64,000 nt of DNA from a virus: the IMG/VR virus record IMGVR_UViG_3300027509_000001, positions 64,001-128,000 of that record; one strand, given 5' to 3'. This document shows, piece by piece, positions 32,962 to 40,315 of this stretch. Made by a program: the position numbers and the translations under genes. How positions within the stretch are numbered: position 1 is the stretch's first letter; every line of letters begins with the position of its first letter. The notes beneath the pieces are model-generated. The model searched no databases. It was not told where the DNA came from and worked only from the letters and a program-made list of their open reading frames with translations.

Positions 32962-33798
32962 CTATAATTTATGTACTGGTTTAATTTTTCTATTTCTAAG
33001 TTTGATTATTTTTGGCATATAATCGACTATTATTTCGGGCTCTTCATATGCATTTTTAAAATCTACTCTTTTAATTCCAAACGCCTTGGTAACGTCTGCT
33101 TTGTCAACTGTATGTTCATTTCTTAGCATACCATCTACAGTTAATGTCGTCGTGGCCCTTACTACTCTATCGTCTCCTACTGAATTAAGTGTTTCAAATG
33201 CCCATGGGCCAATAACAGTATTGAATTGAAATTGATCTCCCCAAACTTCGTTGTCAAATGGTTGAATTTGTTCTACTAAATGATTCATCTGTGTTTGCAA
33301 ATTTGTCCATAACAATAATTCATATTCTACCTTTACAGGAACTGGAATTACCGACACTAATATTTCATTTGACTGATTGACATTTTGGGCAGTATTTAAA
33401 TTGTTAAATCGATCTGCATTATTTCTTGGAGCAATATATACTAACTTTTGCCCAATTGGTCCGTCTAAAGCTGCAAATCTACTATCTCTTTCCATAGAGG
33501 TTCTTTTGATAACGATAACTGGAGCTGTCAATTGTCTGGATTTTCCTCTTAGTGCACCATATCGTTGTATTTGCGCCCACTTTTCAGCGTTCGCAATAAC
33601 TACTGGCACTTCAATCGAGTTTCCACTTTGGTCGATTCGCAATTTGAAACCCTTTTGCAATTGCCATAAAATAGCATAATCAATATCATATATTTTTATT
33701 GCTGGTATTAATTTAGTATCACCATTTTCATCCTTAATATCAAGAGCTCGATTTGTTGGAGTGGATTCTCTAAATTGAAATGATTTATCATCTTTCAA
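32962..33798 (-). CDS. gp15: tail terminator/sheath stabiliser, gp15-like
   Basis: Completes the top of the tail and joins it to the neck. The 278-residue protein parallels T4 gp15 in size and in key blocks: IEVPVVIANAEKWAQIQRYG, QLTAPVIVIKRTS, and VKVEYELLLWTNLQTQMNHL followed by VEQIQPF, comparable to the T4 segment with ...YELSIF...IVEQILPYF. It lies between gp14-like and sheath genes, as expected. Confidence 0.82.
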   Translation of the reverse strand: MKDDKSFQFRESTPTNRALDIKDENGDTKLIPAIKIYDIDYAILWQLQKGFKLRIDQSGNSIEVPVVIANAEKWAQIQRYGALRGKSRQLTAPVIVIKRTSMERDSRFAALDGPIGQKLVYIAPRNNADRFNNLNTAQNVNQSNEILVSVIPVPVKVEYELLLWTNLQTQMNHLVEQIQPFDNEVWGDQFQFNTVIGPWAFETLNSVGDDRVVRATTTLTVDGMLRNEHTVDKADVTKAFGIKRVDFKNAYEEPEIIVDYMPKIIKLRNRKIKPVHKL

Positions 33799-33803
33799 AA
33801 CTT

Positions 33804-34328
33804 TTACTCCTTGCTAGTTGATTTAATATCTAATAGTTCAAAACTATTTCTATCGGGTAAAAAATCTGGTGTATTTGTTTGATGGGCTTGTGCTTCTATG
33901 CTATAATCATACCCATATAAAGAGCTATTGGTTAAACCTAAATGATTTGGGTTTCTTCCTGACCAATAATTAGTGTCTGAAACTTGGTCTACTTCAAAGT
34001 ATTTATTATCATAATAAATGAAGTCTCCTTCTTCAACTGCAATTTCTTTTTCTTCTAACTCTTGCTTTATAAATGAAAATTTAAAAGTTTTAGTATACTC
34101 TATAATATCCATGTCAGTATTTGATTGTTTATCTCCAGGTCTAATTACACAATACAATCGAACTGGTTGATAGAATACTTTTTTCTCGGTTTCACCATAT
34201 ATGCTGGTTTGAGTTTCTTCTATTGAAATTTTAAACAATGCAACTTCCATTGAAATTATCTTTTGGACAATTTCTTTATTAATCCCCTTAAGGAAACCTG
34301 AATCTTTATGTGTATTAAATAATGCCAT
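33804..34328 (-). CDS. gp14: neck protein, gp14-like
   Basis: A 174-residue head-completion protein by similarity to T4 gp14: EIVQKIISMEVALFKI, VFYQPVRLYCVI, and VEEGDFIYYDNKYFEVDQVS, followed by SDTNYWSGRNPNHLG (T4 has ...EGDLIYFPMDNSLFEI... then a Gly/Gln-rich segment). It is shorter than T4 gp14 (256), lacking the C-terminal region. It follows the small-protein cluster by 1 nt and precedes gp15. Confidence 0.78.
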   Translation of the reverse strand: MALFNTHKDSGFLKGINKEIVQKIISMEVALFKISIEETQTSIYGETEKKVFYQPVRLYCVIRPGDKQSNTDMDIIEYTKTFKFSFIKQELEEKEIAVEEGDFIYYDNKYFEVDQVSDTNYWSGRNPNHLGLTNSSLYGYDYSIEAQAHQTNTPDFLPDRNSFELLDIKSTSKE

Positions 34329-34547
34329 TTAGTTAAATCCAGATGCTACCTCGAACTTTGAGCCTTTATATTTAATTTTTACAATTAACTCTTCACCTTC
34401 GTCTAATAGATCTTCATTTTTTCGTACTTGATTGGCTACGAATTTTCCCAACTTATCAAAGTCAGAAAATTTACCTATATCCCAGAAACCTTCTGTAATA
34501 ATCTTTGATAGCCCAACCTTTGCTTCATTCCAAATTTTCTTATTCAT
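34329..34547 (-). CDS. small protein with capsid-targeting-like leader MNKKIWNEA
   Basis: A 72-residue protein. The leader MNKKIWNEA is shared nearly letter for letter with five other genes. Predicted cleavage after Glu8 would leave AKVGLSKIITEG... and a small helical/beta protein ending KYKGSKFEVASGFN. AAGGAATAAA precedes the ATG. It is the last member before gp14. Function of the mature part unknown. Confidence 0.7.
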   Translation of the reverse strand: MNKKIWNEAKVGLSKIITEGFWDIGKFSDFDKLGKFVANQVRKNEDLLDEGEELIVKIKYKGSKFEVASGFN

Positions 34548-34560
34548 TTTATTCCTTTAT
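34521..34560. repeat. 40-bp dispersed repeat covering RBS and leader codons
   Basis: Identical over 40 bp to 35018-35057; covers the ribosome binding site, ATG and the first nine codons (MNKKIWNEA). A 37-bp near copy is at 37949-37985. Confidence 0.95.
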
Positions 34561-34578
34561 ATTTTTCATAGTGATTCC

Positions 34579-34836
34579 TTAAAATATGTTTCTTACTGCA
34601 TATGCTATTAAATCCCATGACGCAACCTCAACTGTCAATTTCTTTTCATCTACATGAACAGTATTGGTCTTCAAAGCTCGTTTAACCCATGCTTCTACTT
34701 TCTTCGGGTTATTCTTTGCTTCTGATCCTACGTTTATCGTCACGTATTTTCCATCAACTTTAAATGAGCTATTTTCATTTAATGATTTTGCGACCGCTTC
34801 GTGTATTATATTCTTTAATTGCATATTATTATCCAT
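34579..34836 (-). CDS. small protein with leader-like N terminus (LKNIIHEA)
   Basis: An 85-residue protein beginning MDNNMQLKNIIHEAVAKSL. The sequence IIHE-A could be a cleavage site of the same type as ILNE-A in its neighbours. The mature part is basic (SEAKNNPKKVEAWVKRALKT) with short strands. Its ATG lies 4 nt after a TATTTATAAAC element, and it overlaps the next gene upstream by 8 bp. Function unknown. Confidence 0.6.
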   Translation of the reverse strand: MDNNMQLKNIIHEAVAKSLNENSSFKVDGKYVTINVGSEAKNNPKKVEAWVKRALKTNTVHVDEKKLTVEVASWDLIAYAVRNIF

Positions 34837-35044
34837 GTTTGTTTATAAATAAATCTACTTTAACTTCGATGTAATCGACTATGTCCTTTTCATCGAATCC
34901 TTCGCTTTCAAATGTTTTAAATATCCCTTTAATTGAATTGTCAAGGCCTGCCAAATCTTTACTGCTGACCATTCCATTCATTCTACTAATAACATTCATC
35001 GAAACTTCTGTAGTTAATGCTTCATTCCAAATTTTCTTATTCAT
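34829..35044 (-). CDS. small protein with capsid-targeting-like leader MNKKIWNEA
   Basis: A 71-residue protein with the MNKKIWNEA leader followed by LTTEVSMNVISRMNGMVSSK and an acidic helical C terminus (FDEKDIVDYIEVKVDLFINK). It shares a 40-bp identical start region with the 34329-34547 gene. It overlaps the downstream gene by 8 bp. Mature function unknown. Confidence 0.68.
   Translation of the reverse strand: MNKKIWNEALTTEVSMNVISRMNGMVSSKDLAGLDNSIKGIFKTFESEGFDEKDIVDYIEVKVDLFINKHG
34841..34851 (-). promoter_or_regulatory. TATTTATAAAC element
   Basis: Same 11-nt motif as at 28671-28681 and 58777-58787, only 4 nt before ATG 34836 and partly inside the upstream gene end. If it is a -10 box the transcript would be nearly leaderless. 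Confidence 0.3.
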
Positions 35045-35057
35045 TTTATTCCTTTAT
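35018..35057. repeat. 40-bp dispersed repeat covering RBS and leader codons
   Basis: Second identical copy of 34521-34560. Both copies encode MNKKIWNEA with the same upstream AAAGGAATAAA. Confidence 0.95.
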
Positions 35058-35266
35058 TTTCTAAAATTCCAAGTCACTTCTGTTTTCATTTCAATTAAGC
35101 GATCTCTTATGGTTCTAAGTTCATTTTCTATCTTTCTATCCTCTTTACTGCTAGTTAATGAAAATGGCGCTTGTCTGTGAGCTGCGGAGAGGGCCTTTAT
35201 TGCTTCATTGATTTTTTGAATTGGATATGGTTCTGCTGCTTCGTTTAAAATGTCTATTAATTTCAT
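35054..35266 (-). CDS. small protein with capsid-targeting-like leader MKLIDILNEA
   Basis: A 70-residue protein. The MKLIDILNEA leader is shared with the next upstream gene (MKLIDILNES) and matches the presumed cleavage site in the major capsid protein (QILNE-A). The mature part AEPYPIQKINEAIKALSAAH and the following charged helices suggest a small helical protein. Function unknown. Confidence 0.68.
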   Translation of the reverse strand: MKLIDILNEAAEPYPIQKINEAIKALSAAHRQAPFSLTSSKEDRKIENELRTIRDRLIEMKTEVTWNFRK

Positions 35267-35275
35267 TATTTATTC

Positions 35276-35563
35276 CTATTTTTTTTCAAATCTATCAGCA
35301 TTTACGCTAAATGAATCTGTATTTTTGTTTCCACCTTTTGGATACACTCTTGCGTTTGACCCATAATAGTTTTGAAATATATATATTTCACTCTCAGAGT
35401 TTCTTGTTAGATATGGAAGACTAGATCCATAATGTTCTTTTCCAGTAGATCTCATTTTTTTAATTTCAGCCCGAGTTGCTTTATTGAATACTAATTCAGT
35501 ACCTGGCTCATAATCATATTTATGTTCATTAATACTTTCGTTTAAAATATCTATTAATTTCAT
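35276..35563 (-). CDS. small protein with capsid-targeting-like leader MKLIDILNES
   Basis: A 95-residue protein. The MKLIDILNES leader is followed by a basic, Tyr/Ser-rich beta-type domain (ELVFNKATRAEIKKMRSTGK, SEIYIFQNYYGSNARVYPKG). It lies 3 nt after gp13. Basic character fits packaging with DNA. Function unknown. Confidence 0.68.
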   Translation of the reverse strand: MKLIDILNESINEHKYDYEPGTELVFNKATRAEIKKMRSTGKEHYGSSLPYLTRNSESEIYIFQNYYGSNARVYPKGGNKNTDSFSVNADRFEKK

Positions 35564-35566
35564 AAT

Positions 35567-36721
35567 TTACTTTATATACATTTTCATTGGTACTCCAGCC
35601 AAATGCTGTTCTAAATATTCAGCTTCTGCTGCTTTCTTTTCGAGTTGGGCTTTTGAACCAAATGAGTCTAAAAATTCTTTTATTTCTTCAATTAACGATT
35701 CTTGTTCTGCGGCTGCCTGTGTTAACAGATCGTCCGAATTCAATGTTATTTCTGTATCGGGAATTGGTATTTGCGAATATTTGCCCCGTACAAAACCTAA
35801 CATCTCTTTACAAAGTGCTAAGGCATATCTTTGCATCCAATTTCTAGCGATTGAATTCGTTGCACTATATTTTAAATTATCATATGGTATATTGCTAATA
35901 TCAGAAATCAATGATTCGCTTTGGTCAATATTAATATCTTCTGATTCTAATGTGTAATCGAAGTATATTTTTGTTGCATGAGTTGGAACTGGAAAAATTC
36001 GTATTTTATCTCCAGTTAATTTAAAACCATAATGACTTTTTCTTATCTGATCGTTTAATTCAACCGCTTGAATTCGTTGCACATCACTATTTAATGGCGT
36101 CAATAAGTAATCAGAACCTACTCCATTCATTCCAAATTCATCTATTAGAGCTTGATTGGTGCCTGCGCCTGCTGCTTGGGTTATATATCTACTTGAGGCT
36201 GGACTTGGAGAATGATATACTTTTCTTATTGTAAATTCGTCAGATGTTGGATCACCAAGTTCTAATTCAGTATCTGTGTCATCAGTTAAATTATAAACTT
36301 GCTTACCAGCTGTGGTGTTTATAAATCCCTGATATTGATTTTGGGAACCGCCTGATGGAGCTGCTACTCCATATTGTTCTGCTACTTTAAAAACCCCAGA
36401 TAAACTTGCCTGTACATAATTACCTGTAAAGTTTAAAGCTCCAATTGGAGACCCTTGAACGTCCATTAGTAGATCTCTCGCTGCATACATATGAAGATAA
36501 TATCCATACTTCATAACAGACTCTTCATAAGCTGCATAAAAATTATCAGATATCAATTCTACATCAACTATTGGATATCCTAATCTTCTAGCTGCCCACT
36601 TGGAAAACTTATCTATGTCAGTTGCAAAATCACCGTCAGCGTCAAAATGCCCATATGGTGTTTCTCCAGCTGCGAATGTACTTGATCCTGTCCATGTATT
36701 TATTACTGGTTCATCTGCCAT
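35567..36721 (-). CDS. gp13: neck protein, gp13-like
   Basis: A 384-residue head-completion protein. The N-terminal half has FSKWAARRLGYPIVDVELIS, then DNFYAAYEESVMKYGYYLHM, comparable to the T4 gp13 start (YP...VEL...Y.AFEEAV). RIFPVPTHATKIYFDYTLES and NWMQRYALALCKEMLGFVRG follow further on. It is longer than T4 gp13 (309). Position next to the gp14- and gp15-like genes supports the call, although small leader-bearing genes separate them. Confidence 0.85.
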   Translation of the reverse strand: MADEPVINTWTGSSTFAAGETPYGHFDADGDFATDIDKFSKWAARRLGYPIVDVELISDNFYAAYEESVMKYGYYLHMYAARDLLMDVQGSPIGALNFTGNYVQASLSGVFKVAEQYGVAAPSGGSQNQYQGFINTTAGKQVYNLTDDTDTELELGDPTSDEFTIRKVYHSPSPASSRYITQAAGAGTNQALIDEFGMNGVGSDYLLTPLNSDVQRIQAVELNDQIRKSHYGFKLTGDKIRIFPVPTHATKIYFDYTLESEDINIDQSESLISDISNIPYDNLKYSATNSIARNWMQRYALALCKEMLGFVRGKYSQIPIPDTEITLNSDDLLTQAAAEQESLIEEIKEFLDSFGSKAQLEKKAAEAEYLEQHLAGVPMKMYIK

Positions 36722-37086
36722 TAGTAGTTTAACCTAATTTCAATCTTTTTAATTGCCACCTGTGTTTTTTCAATTGACATGTTTACTTTGTTTAGTTTTT
36801 CGCCGTAATTATTTGCATCGTTGTCTGTCCATTCTAAACCCTTTTGACCAGATTCTGAGTCCATATCTGAGAATATTTCTCTTTTTTCTATATATAAGTT
36901 TTTTAGTTGGCGTTGCATGTTCCACAAGTTGTTTTCTAAAGACTCCCTCTGTTTACCATACACTCTTTTCTTAAGGTTGGAATTCGATTGAGATTTTAAT
37001 TTATCATGGACCATTTGTCTGGCGCGAACCCTTATAAGGACAGGGTCATTTGCATGTAAAGCTTCGTTCCAAATTTGTCTGTTCAT
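36721..37086 (-). CDS. small coiled-coil protein with leader MNRQIWNEA
   Basis: A 121-residue protein. The MNRQIWNEA leader is a variant of MNKKIWNEA. The rest is highly charged and helical (LENNLWNMQRQLKNLYIEKR and a second helix near the end), predicting a coiled-coil hairpin. The stop overlaps the gp13 ATG by 1 nt. Function unknown. Confidence 0.68.
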   Translation of the reverse strand: MNRQIWNEALHANDPVLIRVRARQMVHDKLKSQSNSNLKKRVYGKQRESLENNLWNMQRQLKNLYIEKREIFSDMDSESGQKGLEWTDNDANNYGEKLNKVNMSIEKTQVAIKKIEIRLNY

Positions 37087-37398
37087 TTAGCCCATATCCT
37101 TCATGTCCTCTTCAACTTCCATCATATTATTTAATACTTTATCAATAGTAACATCAAAGTCTCTACCAGATTGCTTAGTAAGTAAATTTCTTACGATTCT
37201 ATAACAATTTTCAGTATCATTAGTAAACATTTTATATTTACCTGTTTCTCTAGATAATGTACGTAAATCACTTTCAGCACTTTCTAAAGTCTTTTGAATT
37301 TTCTCTAAAGATTTAATCCATGTTTGTAATGTCGAAAGTTTAAGATCGTTGCGCTCATTTAATCTTTGAGCTGCTTCTTTTAATTCTATTAATTTCAT
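37087..37398 (-). CDS. small helical protein with leader-like start MKLIELKEA
   Basis: From ATG 37398 the product begins MKLIELKEA, related to MKLIDILNEA. A 103-residue, mainly helical acidic/basic protein follows (LSTLQTWIKSLEKIQKTLES, VEEDMKDMG end). The frame is open to 37416, but ATG 37398 aligns with the leader family. It ends 1 nt before the next gene. Function unknown. Confidence 0.62.
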   Translation of the reverse strand: MKLIELKEAAQRLNERNDLKLSTLQTWIKSLEKIQKTLESAESDLRTLSRETGKYKMFTNDTENCYRIVRNLLTKQSGRDFDVTIDKVLNNMMEVEEDMKDMG

Positions 37399-37399
37399 T

Positions 37400-37645
37400 T
37401 TAAGTCCTTTTTCCATGATCCCACAATAAAGTAGAAATTATATCTAATAATTTTTTATCTGAAGGAGATGATTTAACATTCATGATTCCAGATCCGCCTA
37501 CTGTGAAACTGGCTATTTGTTTTGTTCCCTCATAAAACCCACCTTCGTTTGTGTTAACGTCTACTTTCATTACATACTTTCCTAATTTAGTATTCTGAAC
37601 GTTTTCGCTATCTTTTAAGGCTTGATTCCATATCTTACTATTCAT
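37400..37645 (-). CDS. small protein with leader MNSKIWNQA
   Basis: From ATG 37645 (with AAAAGGAAAAATAAA upstream) the product begins MNSKIWNQA, a leader variant in which the Glu of the presumed cleavage site is Gln, so it may not be cut. The 81-residue protein has a Gly-rich beta-type middle (NEGGFYEGTKQIASFTVGGS). FYEGT also occurs as FYKGT in the neighbouring 37659-37973 product, suggesting related mature domains. Confidence 0.65.
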   Translation of the reverse strand: MNSKIWNQALKDSENVQNTKLGKYVMKVDVNTNEGGFYEGTKQIASFTVGGSGIMNVKSSPSDKKLLDIISTLLWDHGKRT

Positions 37646-37658
37646 TTTATTTTTCCTT

Positions 37659-37973
37659 TTATAATTTAAATGCAATATAGGAATCGTCTCCGTCTCCGTT
37701 TAATTCATCCCAGAAATATTCTGCTGCTTCTTCTGGGGTGTCGTAATCTTCAATTGAACCATCTTTAGTAACCTTTCGGATAACCATTTGTTTTAATTGC
37801 TTACCAGTTCCTTTATAAAATTCTTCTTGGCCCTGATATTTGCTAATAAATAGCATATACTTAGTTCCGTCTTTAAGGTCTTTCCATTGGTAATTTTTAT
37901 CATTCAATGATTGCATTGATTCTAATATTACATTTGATTCGTTTAGAACTTCATTCCAAATTTTCTTATTCAT
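37659..37973 (-). CDS. small acidic protein with leader MNKKIWNEV
   Basis: A 104-residue protein. The MNKKIWNEV leader is followed by LNESNVILESMQSLNDKNYQ, then WKDLKDGTKYMLFISKYQGQ and a very acidic end (AAEYFWDELNGDGDDSYIAF). The acidic, compact character is reminiscent of DNA-mimic or inhibitor proteins, but this is only an impression. Good Shine-Dalgarno AAAGGAAA. Confidence 0.68.
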   Translation of the reverse strand: MNKKIWNEVLNESNVILESMQSLNDKNYQWKDLKDGTKYMLFISKYQGQEEFYKGTGKQLKQMVIRKVTKDGSIEDYDTPEEAAEYFWDELNGDGDDSYIAFKL

Positions 37974-37985
37974 TTTATTTCCTTT
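37949..37985. repeat. near copy of the 40-bp leader repeat
   Basis: 37 bp almost identical to 34521-34560 and 35018-35057, again covering RBS, ATG and leader codons. Confidence 0.85.
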
Positions 37986-38314
37986 TAAATATCTTTAAAT
38001 TCAATATTAGCTAATTTTTCAGTTTTTTTAAGAGCTTCATATGCTGATTTCCATGGGGACTCTTTTTCATTGTGATCGAAAAATATTCCAAACTGATTTA
38101 TTGGTCTTGCATTTGCTTTTCTAGCTTCGTGATCTGCATATATAAATACAAACGCCACATTTTCATTAGTCGTCTCAATAACAGTTTCTTGATGCCCGTC
38201 CGGTCTATCTATTAATTTATCATCATCTGACCTAGCTAATGTTATTTTTTTGATTCGATAGTATGCATTTTCTATGATATCATTTTGAAATGTATAATTT
38301 GCTATTATTGCCAT
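37985..38314 (-). CDS. hypothetical (probable virion) protein
   Basis: A 109-residue protein (MAIIANYTFQNDIIENAYYR, then IKKITLARSDDD...) without the cluster leader. The alternating hydrophobic pattern and NVAFVFIYADHEARKANARP suggest a beta-sandwich, as in small head or tail decoration proteins. Function unknown. Confidence 0.55.
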   Translation of the reverse strand: MAIIANYTFQNDIIENAYYRIKKITLARSDDDKLIDRPDGHQETVIETTNENVAFVFIYADHEARKANARPINQFGIFFDHNEKESPWKSAYEALKKTEKLANIEFKDI

Positions 38315-38408
38315 ATTAAAATATTAGATTTAACGTAATTTAAATTAGATGTAAGCGACTTTATGTCGTTATGTATATAAGTATGCCAGATGATTTAAAT
38401 TGCTTAAA

Positions 38409-38639
38409 TTAAATGCTTCTTTGCAAGTCCTTTAATATCATCCTATATATTGTGTTTTGATCACTTTGGGAAACATCTTCTATGTTTAGGCCTGCATCAT
38501 CCAGTGCCGTTTCCCAATTATCGTCTATAAGATTATAAATACTTATCGAATCTACAATAGTTTTCATTTCAGCCTTAGATAATTTGCCCGGTTGCGATTC
38601 GTTTATACCAGCTATTTTTAATTGTTGCTCGTTTAACAT
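38409..38639 (-). CDS. small acidic protein with leader MLNEQQLKIAGINES
   Basis: From ATG 38639 (AAAGGAAATAAA upstream) the 76-residue product begins MLNEQQLKIAGINES. The motif LKIAGINES resembles both the leaders of the neighbouring genes (INE-S) and the scaffold C terminus (MKIAGITPLNG). The mature part is acidic and helical (LIDDNWETALDDAGLNIEDV). The open frame reaches 38711, but the leader family supports 38639. Function unknown. Confidence 0.62.
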   Translation of the reverse strand: MLNEQQLKIAGINESQPGKLSKAEMKTIVDSISIYNLIDDNWETALDDAGLNIEDVSQSDQNTIYRMILKDLQRSI

Positions 38640-38671
38640 TTTATTTCCTTTGTTGTGTTTATAATTAGCAA

Positions 38672-40180
38672 TTAAATATTCATTTCGTATTTTAAACTTC
38701 CGCAATCCCAAATTCTATCATAACCCAAATTTAACATGTTCTGATATTCAGTTAATTCTTTATTTGCAGTTGGAAATTTTTGTAAAATATTTGACTTAGT
38801 AAAATTAAATCTATGCCGTCTAGTTTTATGATCTAATATATACCAATAATTTGGAGCTCCATCTGATATTTTAGTAAATCCTATCTGTTCATATAAATTT
38901 CCATTACTATATCTTCTATCAGCATACGAGATGATTTTTTCTGGAGAGTAACAACGAATAAAATAGTTTAATAATTTTGATGCTCCTCCGATTACACTAC
39001 AATTTATCTTATTACAAAATCTTAATAATTCCCATTGAGGATTGTTCGATCCAGTAATTTTTCTTTTAGTAAAATTCATAACTGAAACTAATTCATTATT
39101 ATAATACAATCCAATGTGAACTTTTGCTCCAATACTGCCCTGTAAATGATTTAATTTTAAGAATTGCATGGAATCTTTAGAGTTAAGCAATTTAATTTGA
39201 CATTTCCTAGCATATATTCTAGTCTTTACGTCTCCTAGCATCGAATCAATTCTGGACAAAACTATATTTTTATGGTTTAACCATTCATCCTCAAATATAT
39301 GAATCAATTGTATATTATTTTTAATTGCAAGATTTGTTTTGTCCAAATGGTAATTTTTATGTTTTCCAGATCCTTCTTTGTGCCAATATAAACCATTATA
39401 TTCAATCGCAATATTTTTTATAGGAATATAAAGATCGAATTCAGTTCCTAATTTTCTATAATTTGGAATTACTTCTAGATTTTTTCTAGATATATAAGAT
39501 TCAAGTTCTAATTCTGGTTTTGATCTCCATGTGTTTTTTTGCAATTCAATATTTTCATGCCATAACTTACTTAATTTATCACTGGTTTTATTTGACACTA
39601 TTGGCCCATATAATTCTTTATAAGTAGCCTGTGTCATATTATGCTTCTTAAGATGACTATTCGTTATAGTTTTAAGTCGGTCTCCACAAATTTGACATTC
39701 AACTCCACCAGATTCTGTATTAATTAATGACGTTCTCGTTGATTCTCTATTATGCATTACGTATAATGGTTTGAATTCTGGAAAATTAGAAATTATATCA
39801 GTTACAGATTTTCCATGTTTCTTTTTACAATGAGATGTAAACATTCCTGATTTATTATTGACGTCAATTGTTGTCCAGTTACAATATGGGCATTTAATAG
39901 TTGGTCTCGTATCTTTTGGTTTATCGATAATTTCCCAGTCATCCCAATTCAATTCGTAACCTAAAACATTTCTGCTATATTTTCCTAGAGCCCCGGATTT
40001 ATTTAAAATGTCTGTAGAAGTTTTTCCTGTCGCAACATGTTTAATTAATTTATCTTTGGGGTTTTTAATATTAGATTGGCGTTTGGCGTTTAATTCTTTG
40101 TCATTGAATTTACATTCATTCGAACAATAGTATTTACCAGTTTTTAAAATTTCATTTCCACAAATTTTACAAATTTTCAT
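38672..40180 (-). CDS. free-standing homing endonuclease, Vsr-like/EDxHD type with zinc fingers
   Basis: A 502-residue protein. The N-terminal half has three Cys/His zinc-finger-like blocks (KICKICGNEI with YCSNEC; CPYCNWTT with HCKKKHG; CQICGDR with HLKKHNM) for DNA binding. The nuclease core is SKPELELESYIS, then GTEFDLYIPIKNIAIEYNGL directly followed by YWH, then HIFEDEW, fitting the Glu-Asp-x-His-Asp arrangement. A C-terminal domain of about 170 residues (GLYYNNELVSVMNFTKR, ISYADRRYSNGNLYEQIGF) looks GNAT-like. It lies between the capsid gene and the small-protein cluster, typical of a gene-to-gene homing element. Confidence 0.85.
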   Translation of the reverse strand: MKICKICGNEILKTGKYYCSNECKFNDKELNAKRQSNIKNPKDKLIKHVATGKTSTDILNKSGALGKYSRNVLGYELNWDDWEIIDKPKDTRPTIKCPYCNWTTIDVNNKSGMFTSHCKKKHGKSVTDIISNFPEFKPLYVMHNRESTRTSLINTESGGVECQICGDRLKTITNSHLKKHNMTQATYKELYGPIVSNKTSDKLSKLWHENIELQKNTWRSKPELELESYISRKNLEVIPNYRKLGTEFDLYIPIKNIAIEYNGLYWHKEGSGKHKNYHLDKTNLAIKNNIQLIHIFEDEWLNHKNIVLSRIDSMLGDVKTRIYARKCQIKLLNSKDSMQFLKLNHLQGSIGAKVHIGLYYNNELVSVMNFTKRKITGSNNPQWELLRFCNKINCSVIGGASKLLNYFIRCYSPEKIISYADRRYSNGNLYEQIGFTKISDGAPNYWYILDHKTRRHRFNFTKSNILQKFPTANKELTEYQNMLNLGYDRIWDCGSLKYEMNI

Positions 40181-40261
40181 AGTTTTTAATTTTACTCCTA
40201 TTAAAGGTCTGCTATTATAACTATTAACGCAAAAGATCGGAATATAGTTTAATCAAAAAAA

Positions 40262-40283
40262 GAGTGGATATTTCTACCCACTC
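40262..40283 (-). terminator. rho-independent terminator after the major capsid gene
   Basis: Stem GAGTGG/CCACTC with a 10-nt loop followed on the minus strand by seven T residues, 33 nt after the capsid gene stop. Confidence 0.8.
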
Positions 40284-40315
40284 AATCATTACTTTAAAAT
40301 ATAAATTTTAGAATC

